Part shown: positions 7,959 to 16,027 of the stretch, in pieces
Layout of the letters: each line of letters begins with the position of its first letter
Position numbering within the stretch: position 1 is the stretch's first letter
From: Candidatus Krumholzibacteriota bacterium
GTDB lineage: Bacteria > Krumholzibacteriota > Krumholzibacteriia > Krumholzibacteriales > Krumholzibacteriaceae
Direction: 5' to 3'
NCBI GenBank assembly: GCA_016931295.1
Contig: JAFGEZ010000014.1
Coordinates: forward strand, 33,839 to 97,838
DNA length: 64,000 bases
Notes under the pieces: generated by a model
What the model was told of the DNA's origin: nothing
Seen by the model: only the letters and a program-made list of their open reading frames with translations
Databases searched by the model: none
Made by a program: the position numbers and the translations under genes

Positions 7959-8651
7959 TCACTCGGGGAAGTAGAACTCGCCGTTGAGACAGGCATCGCC
8001 GTCGTTTTGACCCGTCCTGCCGACCGTTTTGAGCCGCGGGCGGCGATCCGACCCGTTCTCGCAGGCCTCGCTGCTCTCGTGGAAGAGCGCCTCGTTGGCG
8101 AGCAGGGCGACGGCCGCGGCCTCGCGCGTCTCCTTGTCGAGGTCGAACCGCCCGATCAACCCCTCGACCATGCGCTCGAGAAGGCTTTCAGCGACCGGCA
8201 CGGCGCCGCCGTTCTCACCGCCCGTCTTGATGAAGAACCGGCAGGCGACGATCCGTCCGGTCATCTCGCTGAGCACCGCCGGATCCTTCGGAAAGACGCT
8301 CTCCCCGGCCTCGAATTCCTTGACACCGATGAGATCGACCCGGTCGGGCTCGATGCCGCTCTCGTCGAGCACACCCTCGTAGAGCTGGAAGAGATGGTGA
8401 TAGAGGAGGAAATCGATGCCGGCGAGCTCGTCCGAATCGAAGGACTCGTGCCGGTCGAGGCTCGAGAGGGTCGTGACGAGCTCGGCGGGGAGCGCGAGAG
8501 ACCGGAACCCGAGCAGGTCGAGGAAGGTCTCGTTGCCGCGTCCGCTGACGCCGACGACCGCCGCGCCGAGACGCCCCGTGCCGCCGCCGAGCTCGATCCC
8601 GACGACGATCCTCGTCTCCCGGCTGCGCAACCTGTCGAGTCGCTCGATCAC
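7959..8651 (-). CDS. AnmK-like protein, half length and lacking kinase motifs
   Basis: 230 residues from GTG 8651, which has GGGGAGG 7 nt upstream. The sequence follows anhydro-N-acetylmuramic acid kinase in order: a first glycine-rich strand (GIELGGGTG at about 18-26), VDLIG at about 103, DPAVLSEMTGRIVACRF at about 121-137, GGENGGAVP at about 142, then a late helix [15 protein letters not shown]. However, the kinase phosphate loop (normally MSGTSxDGxD) and the GSHGQT motif are replaced, and the central ATPase half is missing against the usual about 370-400 residues. It lies just upstream of SpoIID/LytB and NagZ genes, the normal setting of anmK. I read it as a degenerate, probably non-catalytic AnmK relative. 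This is remote homology by eye. Confidence 0.6.
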   Translation of the reverse strand: MIERLDRLRSRETRIVVGIELGGGTGRLGAAVVGVSGRGNETFLDLLGFRSLALPAELVTTLSSLDRHESFDSDELAGIDFLLYHHLFQLYEGVLDESGIEPDRVDLIGVKEFEAGESVFPKDPAVLSEMTGRIVACRFFIKTGGENGGAVPVAESLLERMVEGLIGRFDLDKETREAAAVALLANEALFHESSEACENGSDRRPRLKTVGRTGQNDGDACLNGEFYFPE

Positions 8652-8746
8652 GCGATGGCCTCCCCGGAACCTGACACGCCGGCCAGTTCGATCACAGCCG
8701 GATTGTAGGGGGAGACGCCTGCCCGGTAAAGGAAAATATCCGCCGC

Positions 8747-11700
8747 CTACTCGAGCTTGACGGCCGTGCCCGTGACGGTCCGCTCCTCGCCGCCCAGACG
8801 CACGCGGATCATGTACAGGTAGGTGCCGTTCGCCACGCGGCCGCCGGCCGAGTCCCGCCCGTCCCACCAGATCGTATTCGGCTTCCCCGGATCGAGCCGG
8901 TCGGCGGGCACGGCGAGGCGGCGGATCCGGACGCCGCTGACGTTGTAGATGTCGATCTCCCCCGAATCGGCGCCGAGATTGAGCGTGAAGACGATGTTCG
9001 TGCCGCCGTCGAAGGGATTGGGGAAGTTGAAACCGTCGAGGGTGAACTGGTTCCCCCCCGTCGTGAAGATGAAGTCGCGCGAGAACTCGCCCACCCGGAC
9101 GGTGAGCACGTTCTCGCCTCCGGCGAACGTGTGCGCGAACGTGGCCTCCCAGTGCAGCGAGTCGGCGGGATCCGGGACGGCGAAGACGGCCCGGTCGAAA
9201 CGGACACCGTCGACGAACAGGAGGGGTGCCTGGTCGATGTAGGCGGGAAAATCCGCCTCGACGCGGAAATCCCCCGTCGGCGGGCTGTTGCCGCCGGGCA
9301 TGATCTCGAGGTCGTCGTTGAAGAAGAGGCGTATCGTCGTCCGGGGCGCGACCTCGACGTATCCCGCCTCGATCCCAACCGGCTTGAAGACGCGGAAGAG
9401 GAGGGCCTCGTCCTCGAGAGCGACCGTGTAATCGAGCTCCGCGCGGTACCGGCGCGCGTAGGTGAGATCCTCGTCGCCGAGGCGCACCGTCTCCAGCGAA
9501 TCGGTGACGTCCTCACCGTCGATCTCGAGACCGATCCCCTCGAGGGCCACGACGTCGCTCGCCTCGAACCGGAGGCGGCAGCGGTTGCTCCCGCCGACGG
9601 CGCGGAAGGAGTCGGGATGCGTCTCCACGAATCCCGATCCCCAGTCGGCGAAGAGCTTCATCAGGGGCGCGCCCGGGTCGATCTTCGTCATCGGGTCGCC
9701 GAGGAGGAGATAGCGGAAGACCTGCTCGTAGGCGCCGGCCCCGCGGCGGACGATGTGCTCGGTCTCGGCCGCGACGAGCGCCTCGCCGAAGGTCCAGTGG
9801 GCCCCGGTGTACTCCTTTTCCGGCGGGACGGAATCGGTGGGGACCATGGCGAAGAGGACCTCGTGGAGGGTCTCGCAGAAGATCGCGTTCTCCCCGAGAT
9901 ACTCGTAGCCGGTGCTCGCGTAGGTGCCCACCGCCCCGGCGAGGGGCTTGAAGAGGAGCTGCTCGGTGAGGCAGTCGCCGTTCTTCCCGTCGATCGCGCG
10001 GCTGAGCTCGCTGGCGCGGGCGAATTCGCTGATATGACAGCCGATCCCTATGAAGAGATGCTGCCGGTCGGTCCTGAGGCTGTCGATGTCGTCGTAGATG
10101 ATCAGCGAGGCGAAGGCCGCCTCGGTGGTCAGCGTCGAGCGGTTGCCGTGCCCCTGGAAGGAGTAGAAGAGGCACCCCTCGTTGAGCTTGCGGTCGAGGT
10201 AGGAGGAGAAATAGGTCCGCACCGAATCCACCGTCCGGCTGTAGACCTGCGATCCGGGATCGCCGGCCGGGTTGAGGTGCGGCGTCTCCGTCCACGTCGA
10301 CAGCCAGAGACGCTGGATGTCGAAGCCGCCGGGCAGGGCCTCCTCGATCGAGTCGCCGACGAGGCCCATGCTGGACTCGAAGCGATCCTCCCCCGAGACG
10401 CGCCGGTAGTCGTTGCCGCCGCCCGACCACGCGTCGTCGGCGAAGAGCAGCACCCTGCGGCGCCACGTCTCGCCCGGCTCGGCCGTCTCGAACCGCTCCA
10501 TCTTGATGCGCACGGCGCGCAGCTCGATCCCGCTCCCGACGGGTATCCGGCCGACGAAGACGTCGGGGAATCCGCCGTCGAGCGGTCCGCCGACGACCCC
10601 GGGAGGCGATTCGTCGAGAAAGGAGTAGTACCGGTCGGTCGAGACGACCTCGTCGTAGAAGTAGGTGCCGAGCACGCTCGTGCAGTAGGTGTAGGAGGGG
10701 ACGAAATCGGGCGGCGAGTTCGTCGCCGTGCCCTTGCGGTCCTCGCTGGAGTCGCCGACGAGGAGCACGTACTCGACGCCCCAGCGATCCACCCCCCGGG
10801 CGACGAAGCGCCGGATCGCGTCGATGTGCGGCCGGCCGCCGTTGAACTCGTCGAAGACGTCGGCCACGTCGGCCACGAGAATGCGGTATCCCTGGTTTCG
10901 CCGGTACTCGGCATAGACCTCGGCCTCGGCCATGAAATCGCCGTGAACGATCATGATCGCGTTGAAGGGGCCCCGTTCGTCGAGGAGGCGCGAGGCCGCG
11001 TCCGCCTCGATCAGGCGGTTCGGCACGCGCATCGCGCCCCTCTCGCCGATCACCGCGAACCGCCGCCGCACGTCCATGGAGGGCTGGACATCGAGCGTGA
11101 GCGTGAAGAGTCCGCCCCCCGCGTCGACGAAGTCGGCGGGATCGAGGACGCGCGCGGTCGGTGCCCCGGTCTCCGTGATGTCGAAGAGGATCCCGCCCGC
11201 GGCGGTGAACCCGGGGATGACCGCCGTCATGCCGAGGATGGAAAGCCCCGTCTCGAACTCGAGTCGGTCGCCGTCGGCCTCGAACCGCCCCGTGTAATCC
11301 ACCCGGACCTCGTCGACGAGCACTCCCCAGTCCTCGTCGGTCGCGATCGTGACGGTGTTCTCCCCGTCGAGGAGCCACTCGCCCGGGACGGCGGGAAAGA
11401 CCTCCGTCTTGCTGTTGTAGGACGAGATCGAGTCCGTGCCGAGCGCGTGGCCGTTGATCGAGAAGGCGAGGCGCTGCCGCACGGAGTTGCGATCGGCGCC
11501 CTGGATGTCGATCGCGACGGCCGCGACGGCGTCCGCCGGCTTCCGGAGATGGACGGGCACGTTGTTGACGCTGCGCTCGGGAAAGAGGATGTAGTAGAAA
11601 TCGAGGTTGCCCGGCCGGTTGCGCTTGTGATAGTACGCGTCCTCCCGCGCGACCGCGCGCGCGCGGAAGGGAGCGGGCGCCACGCCGCCGGCGGGCGCGA

Positions 11701-12748
11701 TCCCCTCCGCCATGAAGGCGCCTGCCGTCTCCTCGTCGAGCCAGACGACATTGTGGTCGGTGAAACGCGCATCGACGTCCATCGCCTCCCCGTCGTCCTT
11801 GATATGCCTTGCGTAGAAGAAGATGCGGTCGTCGCCGTCGAGGATCCCGTTCGCCGACGGGTTCTCGAGGACGAAGGCCGGCACCTCGACGATACGGAGC
11901 GGGTCGTCGCCGCTTTCGGCGGGATAGCGCATCCTGAGGGCGAAGCCGTCGACGGCGAGCCCCGGGCTCATCCCGCACGCGATGAGGGAATCGGCCCGCA
12001 GGGCGTAGATGCCCGTCTCGCCGACGTGGATCTTCAACCGCTTCACGTCGGCCGCCGGCAGACCGAGCGGGCGGCGGTCGTCGACGGGACGCCGCAGGGA
12101 GGCCGCCGCCCCGGGATTGACGAGCGTCCGGTCGTAGAGGCTCCGCCAGGCGCCCGTGAGCGGGGCATCGAGACCTCCGCCGCCGGGAGCCGGCGCGGTC
12201 CAGGTGACGGTCACCGAGAGCCGCGTGACGAGGGCGTAGGATCCCGCCTCCCCGACGAGGGCGTTGACCCGCACGGGCAGGACGCGGAGGCGTCCCATCA
12301 TCGATGGCCGGCCCGCGTCGACGACCGCGGGAAGCCCCAACCCCGCGCGGGGATCGGCCGGCAGGAAGCTCTCCGTGGCGGGGATGTCCTCCGCTCCCGG
12401 GACGAAGCGCTCCGCCCGCACGCGCGCGAGATCGAGGGGGCCGAGATCGACGGAGGAGAGGATACGCCAGCTCGTGCGCACCTCCCCCGACGGCGGCACG
12501 GCGACGGGAAAGAGCCGTCCGGGCACCTCGATCGAGCCAGGCGGCGAGAAGGTGCCGAATCCCGGCACGACGACCCGCGCCCCGTCAGCCGTCTCGACGA
12601 TCTCGTGGGCGGGAAGCGCGATCTCGAAGGTCACCGAGGAGGCGGTCGAGGAGAGGATGCGCGTCCCCGGCGTCGCCGCCCACGCCGCCCCGGCTGCGCA
12701 GAGGAGCAGCGCGACGATCCAGCCCTGCGTGAATCGATCCCTCTTCAA
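8747..12748 (-). CDS. Secreted gingipain-type (C25) cysteine peptidase with C-terminal FlgD-like sorting domain
   Basis: 1333 residues from a TTG start at 12748, preceded by AAAGGA at 8 nt and followed immediately by a good signal peptide (hydrophobic core VALLLCAAGAAWA). An N-terminal propeptide-like region of about 200 residues is followed by beta-rich sequence and the C25 catalytic domain. The latter carries the His motif FSFQGHGNRS and the Cys motif IGIGCHISEFARA. The C-terminal about 90 residues start with FPNPFDGGTNIVF and end in a GTYLYMIRVR strand, the layout of FlgD-Ig/type-IX-secretion CTDs. It is probably exported and surface-attached or released, and self-processed. A weak promoter candidate lies just upstream (12834-12862). 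Substrate is unknown. Confidence 0.88.
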   Translation of the reverse strand: MKRDRFTQGWIVALLLCAAGAAWAATPGTRILSSTASSVTFEIALPAHEIVETADGARVVVPGFGTFSPPGSIEVPGRLFPVAVPPSGEVRTSWRILSSVDLGPLDLARVRAERFVPGAEDIPATESFLPADPRAGLGLPAVVDAGRPSMMGRLRVLPVRVNALVGEAGSYALVTRLSVTVTWTAPAPGGGGLDAPLTGAWRSLYDRTLVNPGAAASLRRPVDDRRPLGLPAADVKRLKIHVGETGIYALRADSLIACGMSPGLAVDGFALRMRYPAESGDDPLRIVEVPAFVLENPSANGILDGDDRIFFYARHIKDDGEAMDVDARFTDHNVVWLDEETAGAFMAEGIAPAGGVAPAPFRARAVAREDAYYHKRNRPGNLDFYYILFPERSVNNVPVHLRKPADAVAAVAIDIQGADRNSVRQRLAFSINGHALGTDSISSYNSKTEVFPAVPGEWLLDGENTVTIATDEDWGVLVDEVRVDYTGRFEADGDRLEFETGLSILGMTAVIPGFTAAGGILFDITETGAPTARVLDPADFVDAGGGLFTLTLDVQPSMDVRRRFAVIGERGAMRVPNRLIEADAASRLLDERGPFNAIMIVHGDFMAEAEVYAEYRRNQGYRILVADVADVFDEFNGGRPHIDAIRRFVARGVDRWGVEYVLLVGDSSEDRKGTATNSPPDFVPSYTYCTSVLGTYFYDEVVSTDRYYSFLDESPPGVVGGPLDGGFPDVFVGRIPVGSGIELRAVRIKMERFETAEPGETWRRRVLLFADDAWSGGGNDYRRVSGEDRFESSMGLVGDSIEEALPGGFDIQRLWLSTWTETPHLNPAGDPGSQVYSRTVDSVRTYFSSYLDRKLNEGCLFYSFQGHGNRSTLTTEAAFASLIIYDDIDSLRTDRQHLFIGIGCHISEFARASELSRAIDGKNGDCLTEQLLFKPLAGAVGTYASTGYEYLGENAIFCETLHEVLFAMVPTDSVPPEKEYTGAHWTFGEALVAAETEHIVRRGAGAYEQVFRYLLLGDPMTKIDPGAPLMKLFADWGSGFVETHPDSFRAVGGSNRCRLRFEASDVVALEGIGLEIDGEDVTDSLETVRLGDEDLTYARRYRAELDYTVALEDEALLFRVFKPVGIEAGYVEVAPRTTIRLFFNDDLEIMPGGNSPPTGDFRVEADFPAYIDQAPLLFVDGVRFDRAVFAVPDPADSLHWEATFAHTFAGGENVLTVRVGEFSRDFIFTTGGNQFTLDGFNFPNPFDGGTNIVFTLNLGADSGEIDIYNVSGVRIRRLAVPADRLDPGKPNTIWWDGRDSAGGRVANGTYLYMIRVRLGGEERTVTGTAVKLE

Positions 12749-12833
12749 GCGGACGGTCCTTTCTTTCCAGGGGATACCCGCCAGGGGCCCGAAGGTGGCC
12801 GGGGCCGCGATCCGCGCGCCCCGGCCTGTCTTA

Positions 12834-12862
12834 AAAGTAACCCGCCGCCGGTCGCCGGACAA
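12834..12862 (-). promoter_or_regulatory. Possible promoter of the C25 peptidase gene
   Basis: On the minus strand TTGTCC (12857-12862) and TACTTT (12834-12839) are separated by 17 bp, ending 86 bp before the TTG start. The match to consensus is only partial. Confidence 0.35.
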
Positions 12863-12889
12863 GGCGAAAATCCCGCCGGGCCGAACGAA

Positions 12890-12918
12890 ACGGGGGACCC
12901 CCGGCAGGGGTCCCCCGT
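12890..12918 (-). terminator. Terminator of the first SWGAIK-tail protein gene
   Basis: A perfect 12-bp stem (12890-12901 with 12907-12918) and 5-nt loop, 28 bp after the stop codon. It is followed on the minus strand by TTTCGTT. Confidence 0.75.
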
Positions 12919-12946
12919 ATGGCAGATCGGACTGTCGGGATGCCGA

Positions 12947-13489
12947 CTACTCGAGCATACCCTTGATGGCGCCCCAGCTGGCCTCTTCCGTGGCGATCTC
13001 GCACGGCTGGTTGAGGGCCAGGTGGTTCGTCACGACGGCAAGCTCCATCGGGAAGCCCTCGAGGCAGTTCGCGAAGGAGATCTCGCCGGTGTCGGGATGC
13101 GCGTTGATCGTGATGTAGTTGGGGCTGGTGTCGGTCAGGTAGTTCATCTGCTGGAACGGCCAGTTCCAGTCGTGCTGGCAGCCGACGTAGCAGACGCTCA
13201 TGCCATTGAGCAGGTCGCCCAGGGTGACCGAGATCAAGGCCGCGTTCGGCGTGACGGTGCTCTGGATCACGGTCGGGGGATAGGCGATCGAGAACTCGGC
13301 GCACATCTGGCCGTTGTCGCTGGGCTGGCACCAGATCCACATCGTGAAGGGCAGGAATCCGCCGGGATTGATGACCTCGCAGACCGAGTGGTCGACGTCG
13401 GCGTAGAGACCCATGTAGCCGACCGGGCCGGCGAAGGCGAGGCTGGAAACGAGAAGCAGGGCAGCGGAGAGCAGTAAAGTCCTCTTCAT
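12947..13489 (-). CDS. Small secreted Cys-containing protein with SWGAIK tail (copy 1)
   Basis: 180 residues, family not recognised. Residues 1-20 are a signal peptide ending LAFA. The mature part starts GPVGYMGLYADVDHSVCEV and holds several Cys residues, including DNGQMCAEFS, LNGMSVCYVGC, FANCLEG and QPCEIATEE. The last residues, EEASWGAIKGMLE, are almost identical to the next gene. The start has AGGAGG at about 9 nt. It is closely paralogous to 13669-14211 over its whole length (about the same size, same Cys pattern), so the two come from a tandem duplication. Each has its own terminator. It is likely exported; the function is unknown. Confidence 0.8.
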   Translation of the reverse strand: MKRTLLLSAALLLVSSLAFAGPVGYMGLYADVDHSVCEVINPGGFLPFTMWIWCQPSDNGQMCAEFSIAYPPTVIQSTVTPNAALISVTLGDLLNGMSVCYVGCQHDWNWPFQQMNYLTDTSPNYITINAHPDTGEISFANCLEGFPMELAVVTNHLALNQPCEIATEEASWGAIKGMLE

Positions 13490-13597
13490 TTCTGAAGTCC
13501 TCCTGAGGTAGAGCGAACCAACGGTGTCGATCGACAGAGAACCGGTGTTCTCATCTGTTGCTGTCGGGGCGAATTGTCACCCCCTTTCGGACGGAAC

Positions 13598-13625
13598 GGG
13601 GGCTCCCTGTTGTCAGGGAGCCCCC
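13598..13625 (-). terminator. Terminator-like hairpin after the second SWGAIK-tail gene
   Basis: A perfect 12-bp GC-rich stem (13598-13609 with 13614-13625) and 4-nt loop, 43 bp after the stop of the gene at 13669. The following minus-strand sequence is not T-rich. Confidence 0.55.
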
Positions 13626-13668
13626 CTCCTGAATTTCGGACAGACTCCACTGAGCAGTCGGCGAACGA

Positions 13669-14211
13669 CTACTCGAGCATGCCCTTGATCGCGCCCCAGC
13701 TGGCCTCTTCGGTCCCGATCTCACACGCCTGGTTGATGGCCAGGTGATTCAGGATGACGGCCGGCTCCATGGGGAAGCCCTCGAGGCAGTTCGCGAAGGA
13801 GACCGCACCCGTGTCGGGATGCGGGTTGATCGTCACGAACTCGGGAACCATGCCGGTAAGGTACAGCGTCTGGTGGAACGGCCAGTTCCAGTCGTCCTGG
13901 CACGCGTTGTAGCAAACGCTCATGCCGTTAAGCAGGTCGCCCAGCGTCACCGAGATGATGTCAAGGTTCGGGGTGACCGTGCTCGTGATGATGTCGGCAG
14001 GGTAGCCGATCGAGAACTCGGCGCACATCTGGCCGTTGTCGCTGGGCAGACACCAGATCCACATCTCGGCCATGTAGAATCCGCCGGGGCTGATGGCCTC
14101 GCAGACCGTGTGGTTGGCGTCGGTGTAGAGGGCCATGTAGCCCCACGGACCGGCGACGGCGGCGCCCGTGATGAACATCATCGCGGCTGCAAGCAGTAAT
14201 GCTTTCCTCAT
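13669..14211 (-). CDS. Small secreted Cys-containing protein with SWGAIK tail (copy 2)
   Basis: 180 residues. The ATG at 14211 is chosen over a distal in-frame start because AGGAGG lies 8 nt upstream and a signal peptide (MRKALLLAAAMMFITGAAVA) begins there. It is the full-length paralogue of 12947-13489, with the same Cys positions and blocks such as DNGQMCAEFSI and VTLGDLLNGMSVCY. The C-terminal GTEEASWGAIKGMLE also matches. No known domain is recognised. It is expected to be secreted, with the conserved tail a possible sorting or anchoring signal. Confidence 0.8.
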   Translation of the reverse strand: MRKALLLAAAMMFITGAAVAGPWGYMALYTDANHTVCEAISPGGFYMAEMWIWCLPSDNGQMCAEFSIGYPADIITSTVTPNLDIISVTLGDLLNGMSVCYNACQDDWNWPFHQTLYLTGMVPEFVTINPHPDTGAVSFANCLEGFPMEPAVILNHLAINQACEIGTEEASWGAIKGMLE

Positions 14212-14405
14212 CTTGTTGTTCCTCCTAGGTGAGAAAGCAGCCAACATATCCATTGTTGCAACCCGTATCGGTTTCAGAAAGCGGTGGTGCCGAATAGCCA
14301 TAGCTACGATGTCTACCCGACCACCCCCTTCCGCCTCGTTGTTCCGTGGCTGGATGACTCACATCCTCACCCAGCCACAGACCCAACGATGTTTCCCCTC
14401 GTCCC

Positions 14406-14975
14406 CTACTTGATCAGGGACTTGATAGCGCCCCAGCTCGCGTCTTCCGTCGCGATCTCGCTCGGGCAGAGCAGTGAGGTCAGCCCGATGATCGGGAAGA
14501 AGTCGTTGTCCGGGGAATACGTACCGCGGAGTTCTCCGCTGCCCGGGTGCGGTCCGATCACGAGCATGTAGTCGCTAACCAGCCCGCCATCGTTCCAGCA
14601 GGGCTCCGTGAGGAATGCCGGGAACGAGCAGAGCAGGTTATACCCCGGAACGTAGCCGTTCAGGGGCGGCCAGTACGAGATCGAATGGCCCGAAAAAGGA
14701 TCGCCAAGGTTGACGGCCTTGTTGTCGGGATACTCGACGGTACCGATCGCGAAAAACACGTGGGTCGGATCTCCCGGCGTCTCCAGTTTGTACTCAACCG
14801 CGGTCACGTAGGCTTCCGCGTTGTGAATGAACAGGTAGACGTCGAACGCTACGAACGGCGGCGGCGATGAGGTCATCTGACCCGGCGTGTACGAGAAGTA
14901 CGCGCCCATCGTCGCGGCAGTCAGCATGCTCGGCAGGAGGAGAGCTACCGCCAGAGACAGCAATACTCTCTTCAT
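14406..14975 (-). CDS. Small secreted protein with SWGAIK tail (unrelated body)
   Basis: 189 residues with a clear signal peptide (MKRVLLSLAVALLLPSMLTA). The body (GAYFSYTPGQMTSSPPP, then beta-strand-rich sequence) does not resemble copies 1 and 2. The last residues, EIATEDASWGAIKSLIK, do. It is the third consecutive gene with this ending. A shared C-terminus on different bodies is the pattern of a sorting signal. The start has a GGGGAG stretch about 8 nt upstream. The family is not recognised. Confidence 0.78.
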   Translation of the reverse strand: MKRVLLSLAVALLLPSMLTAATMGAYFSYTPGQMTSSPPPFVAFDVYLFIHNAEAYVTAVEYKLETPGDPTHVFFAIGTVEYPDNKAVNLGDPFSGHSISYWPPLNGYVPGYNLLCSFPAFLTEPCWNDGGLVSDYMLVIGPHPGSGELRGTYSPDNDFFPIIGLTSLLCPSEIATEDASWGAIKSLIK

Positions 14976-15046
14976 AATCTAACTCCCCTATCGTTGCAGC
15001 CCATCTGATGCATGATCAAGGTCGCAGATTACTCGCTTGACTCAAT

Positions 15047-15694
15047 TTAGAAGCACTCGTGCAGGTAGTGCTCGCCCATGAAGGCGAAGTCACTCAGGTT
15101 GCACTGATCATCGTCGTTGAAGTCACAGCAAGTGTTGTAACCAGCATCGCCCAGAGCCTTGTTGTAGCTCAGACCGAACACGCCGAGATCGGACAGCGTG
15201 ACTTCGCAGTCGGCCGTCAGATCCGGGCTGACGATGATCATGGCCATGCAAATCGGATCAAGGCAATCCGGCTTCGCGAGAAGCTGCTTGCCCTGTACGG
15301 CGAGGTACACGCCGCCCGTCGTGATGCAGCCACCGCCGGCGATGCGCCCGGAGATGGTCGTCCGACCTTCGTCGTTGGTGAGCGAGTCAGCAACGACGGC
15401 GTTGGCGCACAGGCACAACTCCTCGGCGGGGTCGCACGCGTTCAACCAGTAGTCGGTCCAGGGAATGTTTGCGATTCCCAGGCCGCCGGCGTCACGCACG
15501 TAGACCTCGATGTAGTCGCTGTCGCCACCACAACCGGCCGAAATGAACTCGAAGTCGCCGGCGGGACAGATCGAAACCCGCATGCCGACGCACGACACTG
15601 CGCATTCGCTCTCGCAGTTGTCAACATCGCCTGCGTAGAGAGAAGTCGCCAAGACGAGCAGCAAAGAGAAAAGCAGAACTTTTCCTTTGAACAT
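15047..15694 (-). CDS. Secreted protein with C-terminal dockerin-like calcium-binding repeats
   Basis: 215 residues from ATG 15694. That start has AGGAGG at 8 nt, while the ATG two codons earlier would leave only 2 nt. A signal peptide (FKGKVLLFSLLLVLATSLYA) is followed by a Cys-rich beta domain of about 130 residues. The C-terminal about 60 residues hold two EF-hand-like loops, DLTADCEVTLSDL and DFNDDDQCNLSDF, about 30 residues apart, as in dockerin type I modules of cellulosomes and of many uncharacterised FCB-group proteins. Its promoter at 15819-15848 is one of the best in the window. Probably exported; the partner cohesin is not in view. Confidence 0.75.
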   Translation of the reverse strand: MFKGKVLLFSLLLVLATSLYAGDVDNCESECAVSCVGMRVSICPAGDFEFISAGCGGDSDYIEVYVRDAGGLGIANIPWTDYWLNACDPAEELCLCANAVVADSLTNDEGRTTISGRIAGGGCITTGGVYLAVQGKQLLAKPDCLDPICMAMIIVSPDLTADCEVTLSDLGVFGLSYNKALGDAGYNTCCDFNDDDQCNLSDFAFMGEHYLHECF

Positions 15695-15818
15695 CCTCAT
15701 AACCTCCTAAACCTTACAGCAAGGTTTGGGACCCAAGGTTGTCGATACTCGGGGGTAACCTAGGCCTCCTTTCCGCATCTTAACGCTGGAGATACCGTTT
15801 ACTTACTCGACAATGCAA

Positions 15819-15848
15819 ATTGTACCATACGACAACGATTTATGTCAA
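15819..15848 (-). promoter_or_regulatory. Sigma-70-type promoter for the dockerin-like gene
   Basis: On the minus strand a perfect TTGACA (15843-15848), 18-bp spacer and TACAAT (15819-15824). It lies about 125 bp before the start codon, inside an otherwise gene-free 333-bp stretch (15695-16027). Confidence 0.75.
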
Positions 15849-16027
15849 CCGCAAATCTGGGGTCGCCGGCGATGCGACGAAGATCGAACGGAACCGCAAC
15901 CCGTTCTTGACGGATGGGCGCCGGGCGGCAAAGGCGGCCCCGACACGCCTTACAACTTCAATATTGACAGGCGATTACGATCCGGGTGGCCGTTCCGTCA
16001 TTCGCCCTCCCCGCTCGCGCCACTCCC

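Noticed and set aside
9131-13477. A very long open frame on the plus strand opposite the C25 peptidase and the first small secreted protein.
   Set aside because: Its translation is Arg/Glu/Val/Asp-rich low-information sequence typical of the antisense of GC-rich genes, and it mirrors real genes with signal peptides, motifs and ribosome-binding sites on the minus strand.
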